This document shows, one piece after another, positions 22,270 through 33,290 of a stretch of DNA of 64,000 bases. The notes below the pieces were generated by a model. It was not told the DNA's origin. It did not search any database and saw only the letters and a program-made list of their open reading frames with translations. How positions within the stretch are numbered: the stretch's first letter is position 1; every line of letters begins with the position of its first letter. The stretch comes from Gari tellinella. Taxonomy: Eukaryota; Mollusca; Bivalvia; Cardiida; Psammobiidae. Where the stretch lies: the NCBI GenBank assembly GCA_922989275.2, contig OV277868.1, positions 52,760,216-52,824,215 of the forward strand, read 5' to 3'. A program made the translations under genes and the position numbers.

Positions 22270-23958
22270 CATTTTGTCAGTTCATTCAAAAGTCCTAAAG
22301 ACCATAAAAAACAGGATCAACTTGACATACAATTCTCTTTGGAACAACTCTAATAAAGATACTTTACCAGAAACAGGTAACAAATTAGTAGAACTATTAT
22401 GAACTTATAAAAACAGTCAACTGACATATTAACGTATCTGACCACTACTACAACACAAAAATATGAACGTTCAAACCAAAGTTCCTTTCTTCATATTGTA
22501 AAATTGCTACAATATTGGAAACTGACAATGAAGAACATGGTAGGGCTTCGAAAAGGAAATGGCAGTTGTAGCTACAATATTTATTATTTTTAATTCTGAT
22601 ATGATATATAACGTACCTGATTAGTTATTTTTCATTGTATGGCTCTAAATACTTGAAATTTAAGCCAGGTTTAAGCAAAGATGTGGTATGCATGATACCC
22701 TGCAATATAGATAACACGATTTTACACTTCTGTAAATGCATTTGTAGATATATGCTAGTGTACTCATGACGACCACACGTAAACATAAATGCATTAACCA
22801 TTTTTGTAAAATTGTACTGTAAGATAACCATGAAGCTAAATTTGCTGTTTACTATAGTCGCGAGAGATGAGTTTCCCGATTTTATGAACAAATTCTTCAA
22901 AATTGACCCATAGTTAATCCTGTTGACTTGGCCACTTAAACGACTTTCGTTCTCATTTTCCTATTGTAGACCTCACTTTCATCTTCATCAACCTCCATCA
23001 CTATTGTCGGATATATATGCAATGTTCATATATTCCATCAATACATACATGCATATTCTTGCTATCTCGCTGTTGCATATATTAATATCAACACCGATGT
23101 CTATACAAACTTCTGTTTCTTCTCTTTTCTTTGCCTTATTAGCTTGTTTTAAGATATACCTTGGTCTTCTTGTGATCTCTTACTCCCTCTTCTTGATTCT
23201 CTGCTTGGTCGATTGCTTTATCTTGGTTTTCACCTTATTTGCGCCAATGGTCACGTAGATTTCCTTCTTAACACTTTTTACAGTAACAGGATACATCAGC
23301 TAAGCATGTAAGTGTAGCACACACTCTTTTGGCCACACCACAAAACGTCTCATAGTTCCTGGGATAGGTTTTTGATTTCTCTGTTCTAGCTCTTTTGATT
23401 CATTTTCAAAATCATTTAGTAAAATATAAATTCTATTATTTTCTTCTGTACACACGCCTGTTTAAAATGTTGACATATTTTATTAGTTTTGATTTTTTTC
23501 ATATGCTTGTATTGTATAGCTGCAGGTATACTACTGAACTATAGACATTTATATCTTATGTCAAGTTATGATTTTGTTTCAACATCTTTTGTGTTCAGCA
23601 ATGTACTATAAAAAATTAAGAAGAGAGCTATTTCAAGTTTATGGAAAACTTTATTGAAAGTCTTCAAATTATGCGGTTTCCAAAATAATATATATTCTTT
23701 AAAAACGTCCATATTAGGATATAAAATTAACGACAACCGCTTTAAGGATGTAAACATGGTTCTGAACCTAATAGGATTTTGTATTTACAAAGGTTATTAC
23801 AGAGGTGACAAAAGAAGAAATCCATGCAATATAGAAAACTTATTTGTTAAGGAATTCAATTTCTGTATTCCTATTTGATGTCAAAACAAAGATTGTCAAT
23901 ATTCTTAGTCAAATTCAATAAGCATTTGACTAACACTATGAAATGAATAACCTTATTG
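22270..23958. other. Unique AT-rich DNA; two more CAGGTACGTTAA-like words
   Basis: Further copies of the GTACGTTAA word lie at ~22428 (decayed) and ~22609. The 111-aa hydrophobic frame at 22923-23258 looks like chance translation of T-rich DNA. No gene is supported. Confidence 0.35.
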
Positions 23959-23968
23959 TATTGACCAC

Positions 23969-24894
23969 AGGTTTTCGGCGCGTAAGCTATGAAACCCCCC
24001 CCCAGCTACTACCTCCCCATAAATCTTTCAAAATGAGTCAAAATACATCCATATGTTCAACAAACATCCTTCACAAATGTTTCAAGAAGTTTCAAGAAAT
24101 TTAAAAAAAATGGTTTTTTTTCGTATCATGTATGTTTACAACGAAAAGGTGGATGTGAATTCAGAGCCATCAACTTCCCAACCTTGTCATTTTGTCATTT
24201 CTGGGCCGATTTTGACAAATGATGGCTTATTATTTACATTTAATAGTTCTGTTCAAAGAAAATTAGCTCAAAGCCCTAGTAAGACACGAGCACAAGTGAA
24301 GAAATAAAAAGTTCGATAGGCACCGTGTGCGCCATCATTCGTCCACCTTAAATTTTGGACTTGTTCGTCATTCAGCGATTAAAAAGTGCATTTGCGACCA
24401 TGCATTACACCATGGTACGGGTAATTAATAAATTATCGGTAAATGAGCATTTCTGTTACGAAATAAATTTCTAGATAACTTTCGTTTTCAAGTTTCGGTT
24501 GACAAACGGATATGATCATTGGTCGTATTCGAATCATCGAGTTTGTTGTCAACGAAAACTGGGCGGAGCAAATGCGCGAAGATTTACTGATGACAACGAT
24601 TTTTACCCGACTCGAATAGAAATTGTGGTCAACGAAAACTTACATTTTGTCATCGGAAAACATCAAGTGGTGATTCGAATAAAACTTGTTGACAACTATT
24701 CCAACTAACGCGATAGTTGTCCTGATTCGAATACGACCAATTGAGGCGCTTGACTTGTTCTTTTATGATGATTATTGAATGTATGGATAGTTTTTAGGGT
24801 ATTTTATCCCCGTTTGGTGGTGGTGGAGGGGAGGGGGGGGGGGGGGGGTAGCAGCTGGGAGTAGTGTCATAGCCTACGGGCCGAATGCCTATGG
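23969..24894. mobile_element. Mutator-like non-autonomous element with 10-bp TSD
   Basis: TATTGACCAC occurs as a direct repeat at 23959-23968 and 24895-24904. Inside, TTTTCGGCGCGTAAGCTATGA and AGCTACTACC at the left mirror the right end (AGCTGGGAGTAG...TCATAGCCTACGGGCCGAA). Long inverted ends with a 9-10 bp duplication fit the Mutator type. The TIR has a C/G run, expanded to >20 G at 24833-24849. It contains the 24519-24740 MITE and a non-informative 84-aa frame. Confidence 0.55.
24519..24740. mobile_element. TTGGTCGTATTCGAATC-ended MITE
   Basis: The ends TTGGTCGTATTCGAATCA / TGATTCGAATACGACCAA are near-perfect mirrors. The interior GTCAACGAAAACT...GTTGACAAC words are also palindromic. It is nested in the 23969-24894 element. 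A longer copy is at 62635-63050. Confidence 0.75.
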
Positions 24895-24904
24895 TATTGA
24901 CCAC

Positions 24905-25512
24905 GTATTATTTTGTATGTGTTTTTAAGACTGTAGATCTATATACTTTGTGAAAATTGATAATAAAATAAGTTGAAAAACTTCACACAAAAAAAAAGAA
25001 AATGAAAAAGAAGAGACCCGAAATGCAATATTATCATTTCACCGTAGTTATGTCGGATTCTTTTATTGCGCTAAATGCTTAGAACTATACCTTCATTGGT
25101 TACCCTAATAGCCAAGCTTAACACTGAAAATGGTGTTATCAGATCATATTCCATTAGTTCTGCCCTTTATTTGAGCCCAGCAATAAAATATCAGGTACGT
25201 TAACACAACGTTCAGGTACGGGGGAACTATAAACATTTTAATCACACTGAAAAAAATATCTCTCTGCAATGCCTGCATACAAGTTATTTCAGATTGATTC
25301 ATAGATTCATAATGAATACATCATTGCATACAATGGGTTAACGGAGATTTAAAGTTAAAAGTTTACTCCTTTTATACCTGTAAAACAAAATAGTTTCTTA
25401 TAATGTAAAACTTGTCCTATTTAAGTAATATTGAGATGATAATCCATGTTGACAAAGTGTTCAATTATTAACTCACATGACATCAGATAAGATACATAAA
25501 TGCATACACATA
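24905..25512. other. Unique DNA
   Basis: No gene. One ATCAGGTACGTTAAC word at ~25191 followed by CGTTCAGGTACG, like the ends of 21895-22269. Confidence 0.3.
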
Positions 25513-25873
25513 CAACGCGCCCTCTCCACAATGACACCCAATGGGAGACAAAATTGTGTGCGTTTATAAGGAGGGATTCATTATAGGGAGTGACATTGGC
25601 TTACATTTGCAAACAGCTTGAATCCTGATCAAACGCCGCGTACCGCGTCGTCTGACCTGGATTCAAGCTGTTTACTACTCGTCATTATATTTCTATTGTA
25701 AAATTTCTACTAATATGTATCTTTGAGGATAACAGCAGACGACAATTTTGAGGAGACAATATTGCCGAAGCATAATTGTCTAATTTGGGGAACAGCGGCA
25801 CAGGTTGTTGTTAGGAGGGAATCGTTGTTGGGATGGCCGTTCTCGGGGGGGGGGGGGGGGGGGGGGAGCGCTG
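25513..25873. mobile_element. M1 MITE with hairpin A and expanded G-run
   Basis: Ends CAACGCGCCCTCTCCACAA / ...GGGGGAGCGCTG, TA at the left. Hairpin A (TTGAATCCTGATCAAACGCCGCG...) is at 25612-25672. The right TIR, normally GTAGGGAGGGAGC, has become a ~22-bp G run (25845-25866). Confidence 0.72.
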
Positions 25874-25934
25874 TTATTTTACATAGTGTCAAGTTTTCTG
25901 TGAAATATATTCGATGGCGTGTATAAAGAACTTC

Positions 25935-26268
25935 CATATAAGTCAAACTTTGATATCTCGAACTCACTTAAGTCGAACGGATCACTAATATAAGTTGAAA
26001 CTCAATAATACAAGCTCATTTAAGTCGAACATACCCGTACTTTAAAGTTAAAATGTGGCTAAACCTAGTGACTGGCGGAAGGCTAAGCCACGCTTTAACT
26101 TTAAAATGCGAGTATGTTCAACTAAAACGAAGAACTGAATAATCTTTAGCTTTCGTTCTAATCCTATAATATATAGATATGTTGTATATTGTATGTATAA
26201 TTTACATTTTTTGAAATAAAATATGTTTAAACTAAAACGAAATTGAGATATCAAAGTCGACTGTTGTC
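25935..26268. mobile_element. MITE with GTCGAACYTYGATATCTCGAA-type ends
   Basis: GTCAAACTTTGATATCTCGA at the left mirrors TTGAGATATCAAAGTCGAC at the right. Inside are AAGTCGAACATACCCGTACTT and a GGCTAAACC...GCTTAGCC-type palindrome. Relatives lie at 37260-37716, 43329-43910 and 57445-57540. Confidence 0.6.
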
Positions 26269-26392
26269 GGATAAAATGCCATCTTTTTTCTCTTTTTTAT
26301 ACTTCTACCTGTTGCTCGTTCCTCTTGATAGCCCAGATATTTCAGAAACGGACGTTAACAAACAAAGCGTGATATATACATGTATAGAAATA

Positions 26393-26639
26393 CAGTGGAG
26401 AAAATGTTATTCTTTCCCAATTAAACGCAAAAAAGCATCGCAATAGAGCAATGTTTCTTTTAAATGACAACTTGTTGACAATTCTGACCATTTATTTTTA
26501 AATCTGAGTGGCAAACAGTTTGGAGCCTGATCAGACGCCGGGTTACCCGGCGTCTGATCTGGCTCCAAACTGTTTGCACCGCAAATGGTAGTTTTAGCAT
26601 AAACTCGATTATTGTGTAATAATAAAGTTCTCTCTACTG
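26393..26639. mobile_element. M2 MITE with hairpin A
   Basis: TA-flanked; CAGTGGAGAAAATG at the left and a worn right end TCTCTACTG. Hairpin A (CCGGGTTACCCGG loop) is intact at 26511-26578. Confidence 0.82.
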
Positions 26640-26994
26640 TATGGTGACAAAAAGCCTAACCAAACACATTCAACTGACATCTGGTCAGGGTCTACACTGT
26701 TTTTGTTTCATCTTACAATAAACTGTATAAAATACATATATAGTAAATAAAATAATGGACTCGACTTTAGTGTAAACTGACATTCGTCTGGGGCGAATGA
26801 GTTACAGAATGGAATGTAAAGATCATGTAAAATATTTGTAATCGAAATTGGCTAAAAAGGATGTTAAAACTAACCAAAATACAGTTTAGTCAGTTTTAAA
26901 CATCCTGTTTAGCCTATCCTCTCTGGTAAATGTTTGCTATCGTTGACATGTTTGAGTTATTAACCCTCTGCTTCTTGTTTGTTTCTATTTTTAA
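26640..26994. other. Unique DNA with one imperfect palindrome
   Basis: GGCTAAAAAGGATGTT...AACATCCTGTTTAGCC (26852-26920) forms an imperfect stem. No coding evidence. Confidence 0.35.
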
Positions 26995-27070
26995 CCCTTT
27001 CATGATCAAAATTTATCGCGAGGTAAACTGTTTGCAAATGCGCTTTATGGCGTCATTTAGAGTGACAGGG
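26995..27070. mobile_element. T2 MITE remnant lacking hairpin A
   Basis: TTAA at 26991-26994 and 27071-27074. Only CCCTTTCATGATC...GGTAAACTGTTTGCAAATGCGC...GTCATTTAGAGTGACAGGG remains, 76 bp. One CAAACTGTTTG-like arm is left where the hairpin would be. Confidence 0.6.
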
Positions 27071-27618
27071 TTAAAGGCAGGGGAGCACTTAAATCAGGTA
27101 TTCTAACACACTTCGCGCACGCCCCTATATAAACAAAGAACGAACGTTTCAGTGTTTGAATTTTCAATAACACACTCACGCGCTAAAACGTTCTAACGTG
27201 ACGTCATATCATGATATGGCTTCGAAAATGCGTACGCCAAGAAATGTAGCGCCGTTGTTTCGGTGCAAAGTATGGTTAAATTATGTGTTAGATCGAAATA
27301 ATAAAAAAATACCAGTGTCGTTGAGATGCTTGTAATTAAGCTACTCGACCTAAAGGCCTCGTGGTTAAATTACTACGCATCTCAACTCCTACCAGTGTTC
27401 GATTGCACGATAAAACACTGGTATGAATTTATTATTTCTTAAGTAAGTGAAGCAAAATACGCATTAAGGTGCTTTATGAATTACTTCTAGCCACATATAC
27501 GCAAACATCTGCTAGGATGTTGAATACATGTATTTATGGTGCACATTTAAGACTATAATTTCTTCAGTAAAGGTATATGTAACAGGCGTAAAATGTGTTT
27601 TTATGAAGTAATATGTGT
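27071..27618. other. Unique DNA with a 27-kb inverted pair
   Basis: GTTGAGATGCTTGTAATTA (~27320) and its mirror TAAATTACTACGCATCTCAAC (~27368) form a stem. Two ACCAGTGT words border it. No gene was recognised. Confidence 0.35.
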
Positions 27619-27822
27619 TTAGCCCGTTCACTCTCAATGACTTCATGAAGCGCATTTGCAAACAGTTTTGATCCTGATCAGATGCCGCGTAATTACGCTA
27701 GTTAAACTGCCTTAAATCTAAATCTAACTTCCAAACGATATGGCAGACAACAGAAGCAGACGACAATATGGCGATGAAGGGTTAAAACTTTCACGATACA
27801 TAATTATGCTCATGTTAGGGGA
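27619..27822. mobile_element. T2 MITE, hairpin A half lost
   Basis: CCCGTTCACTCTCAATGACTTC at the left. The left hairpin arm CAAACAGTTTTGATCCTGATCAGATGCCGCG is kept, then the right arm is missing. AGCAGACGACAATATGGCG and GAAGGGTTAAAA follow. Confidence 0.6.
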
Positions 27823-28014
27823 AATAAGGCTGTTTCTTTAACAGTATAAATGACGTTGGGTTGTACATCGTGATTTTCTTTACCATGAATTTCACTTTTT
27901 GCAAGTCTTTTTTGGAAAGATTCACAGGGCATGGTTAGGATGTTAAAAAACCTCTCTGAGATACGTATTTTACACCTTTATTTTTTTCCTCCGCTTTGTA
28001 AGTGTTAACTATAT

Positions 28015-28145
28015 TCTATATTGGCAGCCTAAAACACGCTGAAAGTAAAGCAGAATGCGCCTTAATGTATATTCTGCTTTACTTTCAACCTGTTTTAAGT
28101 AGTCACCTATCATCAAAATCTAGAAATAGGATATGGGGTAAATGA
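28015..28145. repeat. T6-like fragment with hairpin B
   Basis: Hairpin B (CTGAAAGTAAAGCAGAATGCGCC and mirror) at 28038-28100, then the T6 flank TCTAGAAATAGGATATGGGGTAA. The left end is decayed. Confidence 0.6.
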
Positions 28146-28829
28146 CAAACAATGACTTGTAAAAGGAATTTCATAAAACTAATCGCTAAAATAGATGAAC
28201 AAAATATTTTAAACTACTGACTGAAGAATTGTTATAGGCGACCTGTTCTTGTCATTATGCAAAATAGGGGTTACAATTTCAAAAAACAGAATTGTATCAT
28301 CATTTTATTATAAACTCCCAAAGGATTAATACAAGCTCACGTGATTGTATCTTAATATAGTTATGTGTAACTAGTTTGTTAACTTTCATTTCGTTATGTG
28401 CGATTTTGTGATAATTGTTTCAAACAGGTTGAATCCAGATAAGACACCATGTTACTCGACTCCTGATCTGAATGAAAACTGTTTGGCACTGCACATGATG
28501 GTATTTGCTAAAGGAAAGAGACGAACATTATTATATTACATGTATATAAGTACCTTCGGGGACAAGAACAAGAATTGCATAACATGTTTAAGATTGGGGT
28601 GCATCACCGGTAAAATCATGCGATAACAAGCACGCAAAAATGCAGTATAATATTATGGTATTTCACTTCCGCATTGCACCATTTGAATTTGAACAAGAGG
28701 CGTGTCATCAACCATTTCACCGAAACAGTTAGCGTGTCGATTTATTTTGCCCCTACATCGTCAGACTATCGTTTTTTCTGCAATAACATTTTAAAGTTAG
28801 ATTTAAGTAATATCAATGAAGCCTGACCG
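28146..28829. other. Unique DNA with one hairpin A remnant
   Basis: CAAACAGGTTGAATCCAGATAAGACACCATGTTACTC...AAACTGTTTGGCAC at 28421-28487 is a worn hairpin A without clear element ends. No gene was recognised. Confidence 0.35.
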
Positions 28830-28910
28830 AGAAGGGTGTCAAACGGTTTGTGTCCTGATCAGACGCCGCGTCACATGGCGTCTGATCAGGACCCAAAATT
28901 TTGCAAAGTC
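28830..28910. repeat. Hairpin A, T2-like context
   Basis: GTGTCAAACGGTTTGTGTCCTGATCAGACGCCGCG...GGCGTCTGATCAGGACCC, with a CACAT loop change. Element ends are worn. Confidence 0.6.
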
Positions 28911-28989
28911 AACTTCATTCGCATATAGCAGATCATTTCAAATGAAATAACAAACAGTTCATACTATAAACCATGCATCCAACCAATGT

Positions 28990-29236
28990 ACAGTGGAGAA
29001 TCTGTTATTCTTTCCCGTTTAAACGCAAACGTACGCAAACGCAAAGCACTAAAACGTAGAAAAGAACAACTTTTGGACAATTCTGATAATTCTTGTTTAT
29101 CTTGCTGGCAAACAGTTTGGAGCCTGATCAGACGCCGGGTTACCCGGCGTCTGATCTGGCTCCAAACTCTTTGCACTGCAAATAATAGTTTTAGCGTAAA
29201 CGCGTTTATTGGGAAAGAATACCAGATTATCCACTG
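28990..29236. mobile_element. M2 MITE with hairpin A
   Basis: TA-flanked, CAGTGGAGAATCTG...CCAGATTATCCACTG. Hairpin A is at 29106-29172. Frames on both strands here (up to 163 aa) are repeat translations, as in every M2 copy. Confidence 0.88.
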
Positions 29237-29261
29237 TATGTCTAATTTTGTGCACATTAGA

Positions 29262-29513
29262 TATTACTGGGTAAGCTTGCCCCATAGCCTGATTTTAGTA
29301 TGCAATATAGGTGGCCACTTAAAGCCGGTTGACAGTAAAGCAGAATGCGACTTAAGGCGCATTCTGCTTTACTGTCAACCTGCTGTAAGCTACCATCTGT
29401 TCGAATATAGAAAATGTTTCTATGATTCATATTCACCACTGTATAAAATGGAAATACTTTCTTCAGTAAATGAATAAATTAAAGGCGTAAAAGGTTTATT
29501 TAGGGGGTAATGG
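29262..29513. mobile_element. T6 MITE with hairpin B
   Basis: Right border GGGGGTAATGGG|TTAA. The left end is worn (GGGTAAGCTTGCCCCATAGCC). Hairpin B is at 29313-29390, with GTTGACAG instead of GTTGAAAG on both arms, a compensated change that keeps pairing. Confidence 0.72.
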
Positions 29514-29739
29514 GTTAAAAAAATTACCCTAGATAATGAACCGATGCTGACCAGGGCTGCAAGCAATGGTATGATGCAGCATTACATGGCTATGATTGGT
29601 CGTAAGGTCCTTCTTAGTGTCTGTATGTAACAAGTTAACAACCATACTCACGACAGTCATACGTATATATTTAGATTCATGATATTATTTGGATAGTTTT
29701 ATTTTTAATTTACTCATAAGCATATATACACGTTTTGTA

Positions 29740-29967
29740 GGCTTGAAGAGATAAATCTTACTATATATATTACATACTGTCACACTAGTCTAAAAATAGC
29801 ACATGGGGTGTTTATTTGGGATTTTGACATTTGAAGGATATAATTATATTAAACTCAAATTTTGGCGGGAGATAACACAATAATAAAGTCTCTCTTGCAA
29901 AAGGTCGCTAGTCTAGAATAGTGTTTTGAATGTTTCTACAACGTGTTTTTGAACTGTTTATCTTTAG
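29740..29967 (+). promoter_or_regulatory. Candidate promoter/5' region of BH3-like gene copy 1
   Basis: Collinear with 46690-46941 upstream of the paralogue. Shared features are CTAAAAATAG at 29790 (CTATAAATAG in the other copy), TTTATTTGGGATTT, an E2F-like box TTTTGGCGGGA at 29860-29870, AGTGTTTTGAATG, and a pyrimidine-rich run ending TTTAG at ~29967. Function is inferred from conservation. Confidence 0.5.
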
Positions 29968-30039
29968 ATCTATATGGAAGGTTAAGGATTTTCTCAAGAT
30001 ATATTCCTCCAGGACAATATACAATCAAACCCTTTCAAA

Positions 30040-30279
30040 ATGGCGGACGTTAACCAGGACAATAGTAACGATGAACAGGTCTATCTACAACAACAACTTG
30101 GGCTGCAGTATAGGTACATTGCAGATGAGCTCCAGCAAAGCCAAGAAGACAAAATCAAGGAGAAAGAAGCACGGGGCAATGATCAGCTTCGAATATGCGG
30201 CTACAAACTACGGGATATCCTGATGATAATCTTGAGTGGTATAGACGAGTTGTACAAATACAGGGACTGTTTACCTTGA
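30040..30279 (+). CDS. Candidate BH3-only protein, copy 1 (79 aa)
   Basis: The Met start (context TCAAAATGG) aligns exactly with Met 47023 of the paralogue. Both proteins are 79 aa without gaps, ~57 identical by hand count. Residues 20-31 read L-GLQ-Y-RY-I-A-D-E-L, the spacing of a BH3 helix (hydrophobic x3 hydrophobic x2 hydrophobic-small-Asp-x-hydrophobic), the motif with which Bim/Puma-type proteins bind BCL-2 proteins at mitochondria. A charged KEKEARG linker follows, then the tail GYKLRDILMIILSGIDELYKY (55-75), which could attach to membrane. Sequence outside the motif is not recognisably homologous to known proteins. It could instead be an unrelated small coiled-coil protein. Confidence 0.6.
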   Translation: MADVNQDNSNDEQVYLQQQLGLQYRYIADELQQSQEDKIKEKEARGNDQLRICGYKLRDILMIILSGIDELYKYRDCLP

Positions 30280-30330
30280 AGGGCGAGGGGAGATATGTAG
30301 GTAAATTTGCTGTATACTTTTTCTCATATA
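30280..30330 (+). promoter_or_regulatory. Splice donor just after the stop codon, copy 1
   Basis: GATATGTAGGTAAATTT follows the TGA by ~17-22 nt and aligns with GATATGTAAGTAGATTT in the other copy. A donor this close to the stop would place an intron in the 3' UTR without triggering decay. Either GTAGGT or GTAAAT could serve here. Confidence 0.45.
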
Positions 30331-30695
30331 CAATGTTCCCTCCCTACAACGGCCCTCCCAACACTGACGCCCTCCTCACAACGACTGTTTCCGCAGTTCT
30401 CTAAACAGAACAGTTATTTCCAACCTATTTATGGCTGCGATGTCGTCTGCAGTGCTTAAAAGTGTCGTTTGCTGTTTGATCTCAAAGTTACATAATGGAA
30501 ATTTTGACAGAAAAAAACTTAATGACGAGTGACAAACATTTTAAATCCGAGATCAGACGCCGCGATACGCGGCGTCCGATCTTGATTCAAGCTGTTTGCA
30601 AATGTATGCAAGTATCCCTCCCTAAAACGATTCCTTCCGAACAACGCACACAATTTTTGTCTCCCAGTTGGTGTTATTGTAGAGAGGGAACACTG
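30331..30695. mobile_element. M1 MITE with hairpin A
   Basis: Lies in the putative 3' UTR intron of BH3-like copy 1. CAATGTTCCCTCCCTACAAC / TTGTAGAGAGGGAACACTG ends, TA at left. Hairpin A (GATCAGACGCCGCGATACGC...) is at 30548-30600. Confidence 0.78.
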
Positions 30696-31247
30696 TTGCT
30701 GCAAGAAACTCCGAGATGTTAATAGTTTCTCTGTTTAACATGTGTCCCTTGTTTTTATTTCTTAATAATGTAGATATAAACTTGAATTTAAGATGGTTTA
30801 AAATAAGATATGTCGATATTAGTATCAAAACTGTTTCGACCCTGATCTGGCGCCGATTTACCGGTGCACTTAAACTCGTTCACCTCAGAAACTTCAAATA
30901 AGCAATTTCAGTTTCCTATTATGTCTTATCCCATCTTCGCAATTTAGGGGTGGTTTATACTTTTCGCTAGGATTGAGTGTGATTACAAAAAGCAGTGATA
31001 TAGGTAAACTTACATGTATCATATATACAAGCAGCAATCAATACATTTGGACACGGTATATGTCAACATTGTTGATTAATATGAGATTGCTTCACGAGAA
31101 GCAGTCTCAAATGTATTTACAATCTCTGTTTTATAGTTTACCAATTCTCGGTGTCATGAAACCACAATCAAAATAGAATTTGTGTTTAAGTTAAATAAAA
31201 ATAACACTCCAGTAAAAAGTATCTGCTGGCTTACACGAGTTATAATA
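30696..31247. other. Intronic/unique DNA with hairpin A half-site
   Basis: CAAAACTGTTTCGACCCTGATCTGGCGCCG at ~30826-30855 is half of hairpin A. Otherwise nothing was recognised. Confidence 0.35.
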
Positions 31248-31556
31248 CAGGGCTCCCTCCCTACAACGGAATCCCAACAACGACTCCCTCCTTACAACAA
31301 CGATTGCCGCTATTCCACCAAACATGACAATGATGTACAACCTATTCACGACTGCAATGTTGTCTGCTTAGAATGATCGTCTTCTGTTTTTCTCAAAGTT
31401 ACATAATAAACATTCTAATAAAAACAACTTAATGACGAGTGACACGTGACAAACAGATTGAAACCAGATCAGACGCTGTTTCAAATGTAAGCCAAATTTC
31501 CTTCCGTATAGCCACTCCCTTCGAACAACGCACACATTTTCGCCCCCCCCCACCCC
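31248..31556. mobile_element. M1 MITE, right end replaced by C-run
   Basis: CAGGGCTCCCTCCCTACAAC at the left after TA. The hairpin is only a half (GATCAGACGCTG). The right end dissolves into CGCCCCCCCCCACCCC, as the G-run does in the 25513 copy. Confidence 0.65.
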
Positions 31557-31961
31557 ATTTCGACTGAAGAAATATTGAAATGAGTGTCAATCAGTTTGAT
31601 TCCAAGACTAGGATCCCAACTGATTGTAAATAAATGTTGTATTTGGGGTAAAGCAGTGAAGGTTGAGTAGTAGAGTTACTGAATGTCAATGTATACTCAT
31701 ATATAAGATTCTTTTATTCAAAAACCATTAGGCCATTGGCCCATGAGGCAGTATACATGTGTATACAACAAAACTTATTTACAGTTTAACTAATTTAACA
31801 AACATATAAAATAATAAACTGTAACTATTGAAACATGTACATTTATGGAGAAGGTTGCTATAACCATATGATCTACATATTCTACCAAGCTGTCCTGTGA
31901 GTATTAAGCACAGGTACGCCAACAACAACAACAACAACTCATATTGTTATGTATTTTGCAG

Positions 31962-32350
31962 AGGAAGTGACCTACCACGATAAAATACCCTCAAAACTGA
32001 GGGCGTGCTGACACACCCAGAGTTGAAGCTGGAAGAGGCGAGGATGTCAATGGATCTATAAGTATGCCAACCTAAACGGGCCAAGAAACGGATTACATAT
32101 CGTTTGACCATGGCTTGAGAACGTAGCAGAAAGGGCATACCATTGACAAATTTGAAACTTATTACATGTATATGGATTTCGGATCCATGTTGGGAGTCTA
32201 GTTTGCTACTGACTAGTCAAAAACATTCTTACGTATATTCTCTCCGAAAGCAAAGAGACGATCTGCACGTTAATTCAAACTGCTCGTCCCAGAATTTTCA
32301 ATATTTACATACGTTATCATATAGAAACAGATTTGTGGTCGATGGTTAAA
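31962..32350 (+). other. Putative 3' non-coding exon of BH3-like gene copy 1
   Basis: A polypyrimidine/acceptor TATTTTGCAG at 31952-31961 is followed by AGGAAGTGACCTA...ACGAT, GCGTGCTGACA, GAGTTGAAGCTGGAAG and GGCGAGGAT. These words appear in the same order after TATTTTTTCAG at 48449 in the paralogue. Reading frames are not conserved between the copies, so it is probably untranslated. An AATAAA lies at ~32565. Confidence 0.45.
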
Positions 32351-32360
32351 TTATGTAAGA

Positions 32361-32418
32361 GATATCGCACAACGATTTATCGCACGGAAAACCGTGCGAT
32401 AAATCGTTGTGCGATATC
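32361..32418. repeat. Perfect 27-bp hairpin with AAAA loop
   Basis: GATATCGCACAACGATTTATCGCACGG type arm (32361-32387), AAAA, and an exact mirror arm (32392-32418). No mismatch was seen. It belongs to neither hairpin A nor hairpin B. The stem length resembles small-RNA precursors or a MITE core. Confidence 0.85.
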
Positions 32419-33290
32419 ACGCTTGTCACCATCCGACCCCTAAGAATCATATCTATAGCCGATTTACATGCTCTGATGAAAATCCCCTATGAGTTTAGAT
32501 AAGTCAACCAAGATTTTAATGAGCATTGTCAGTTCCTTGATAAGATGAAACAATGTGTTAACACAATAAAACTATTTCTATGCGTCTTACTTTTTTTAAA
32601 AGTGTATATTTTAGTTACTAAATGTCTGTGTCTGGATCTATAGCTCTTTTGAAGATTTTGATCTGGTTGCAACCTGCTTTTGAAGAGCATTATCAATTCT
32701 GTGAGAAATTAAATATGCATGCATTCAGTAAAACATTAAGCAGACTGCAAGTGCCAGCAAAAAATGCCCGACTACAACATGGGAAGAGAAGGTAACCCGA
32801 TACAAGGCTTTCTGTAGCATTCAGATATGTATGTCTGTTATCAAAATGGATTTCAACCATCCGAAAAATGAATTAGTCCTCTTCTGACCATACACTGTCA
32901 GTCTTATCAGAATTTAATTACTATTTTATTAAAGGTCAGATAAACATAATTTGTGCAATATGCTAGTATATCAGTCTACAAGCTTATCGCTCACATTTTG
33001 TAATTATTGCATATATGGTGACAATATCGTTTACTTTATTTATTCTTTGATTACTGTTGTTTTTCTTAAAGCACCACTGCAAATTGCTGTGCGACTGTCT
33101 TGTCTTATTCCCAAAACCTGTTCAGAAGATCACGATCTTATTTCACCTGTATAATTATACATATAACAATATTGGATCCACTATGTTTATCAGGGTCCAA
33201 TATAATAAAATAATTAGGTTGAGTCTGAGGTTGTTCACAAACATTTGATGAGTCAGATTTGAGCAAAGCTTTTTGCAAATAAATTGAAAT
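32419..33290. other. Unique DNA
   Basis: No gene or clear repeat. ORFs of 60-70 aa are AT-rich chance frames. Confidence 0.35.

Noticed and set aside
22923..23258. 111-aa hydrophobic frame resembling a membrane protein
   Set aside because: T-rich, AT-rich DNA gives Leu/Ile/Phe runs by chance. No motif, no conserved start context, no paralogue in the window.
29930..30223. 97-aa frame overlapping BH3-like copy 1 in another frame
   Set aside because: Only the 30040-30279 frame is conserved in the paralogue; the other is a shadow.
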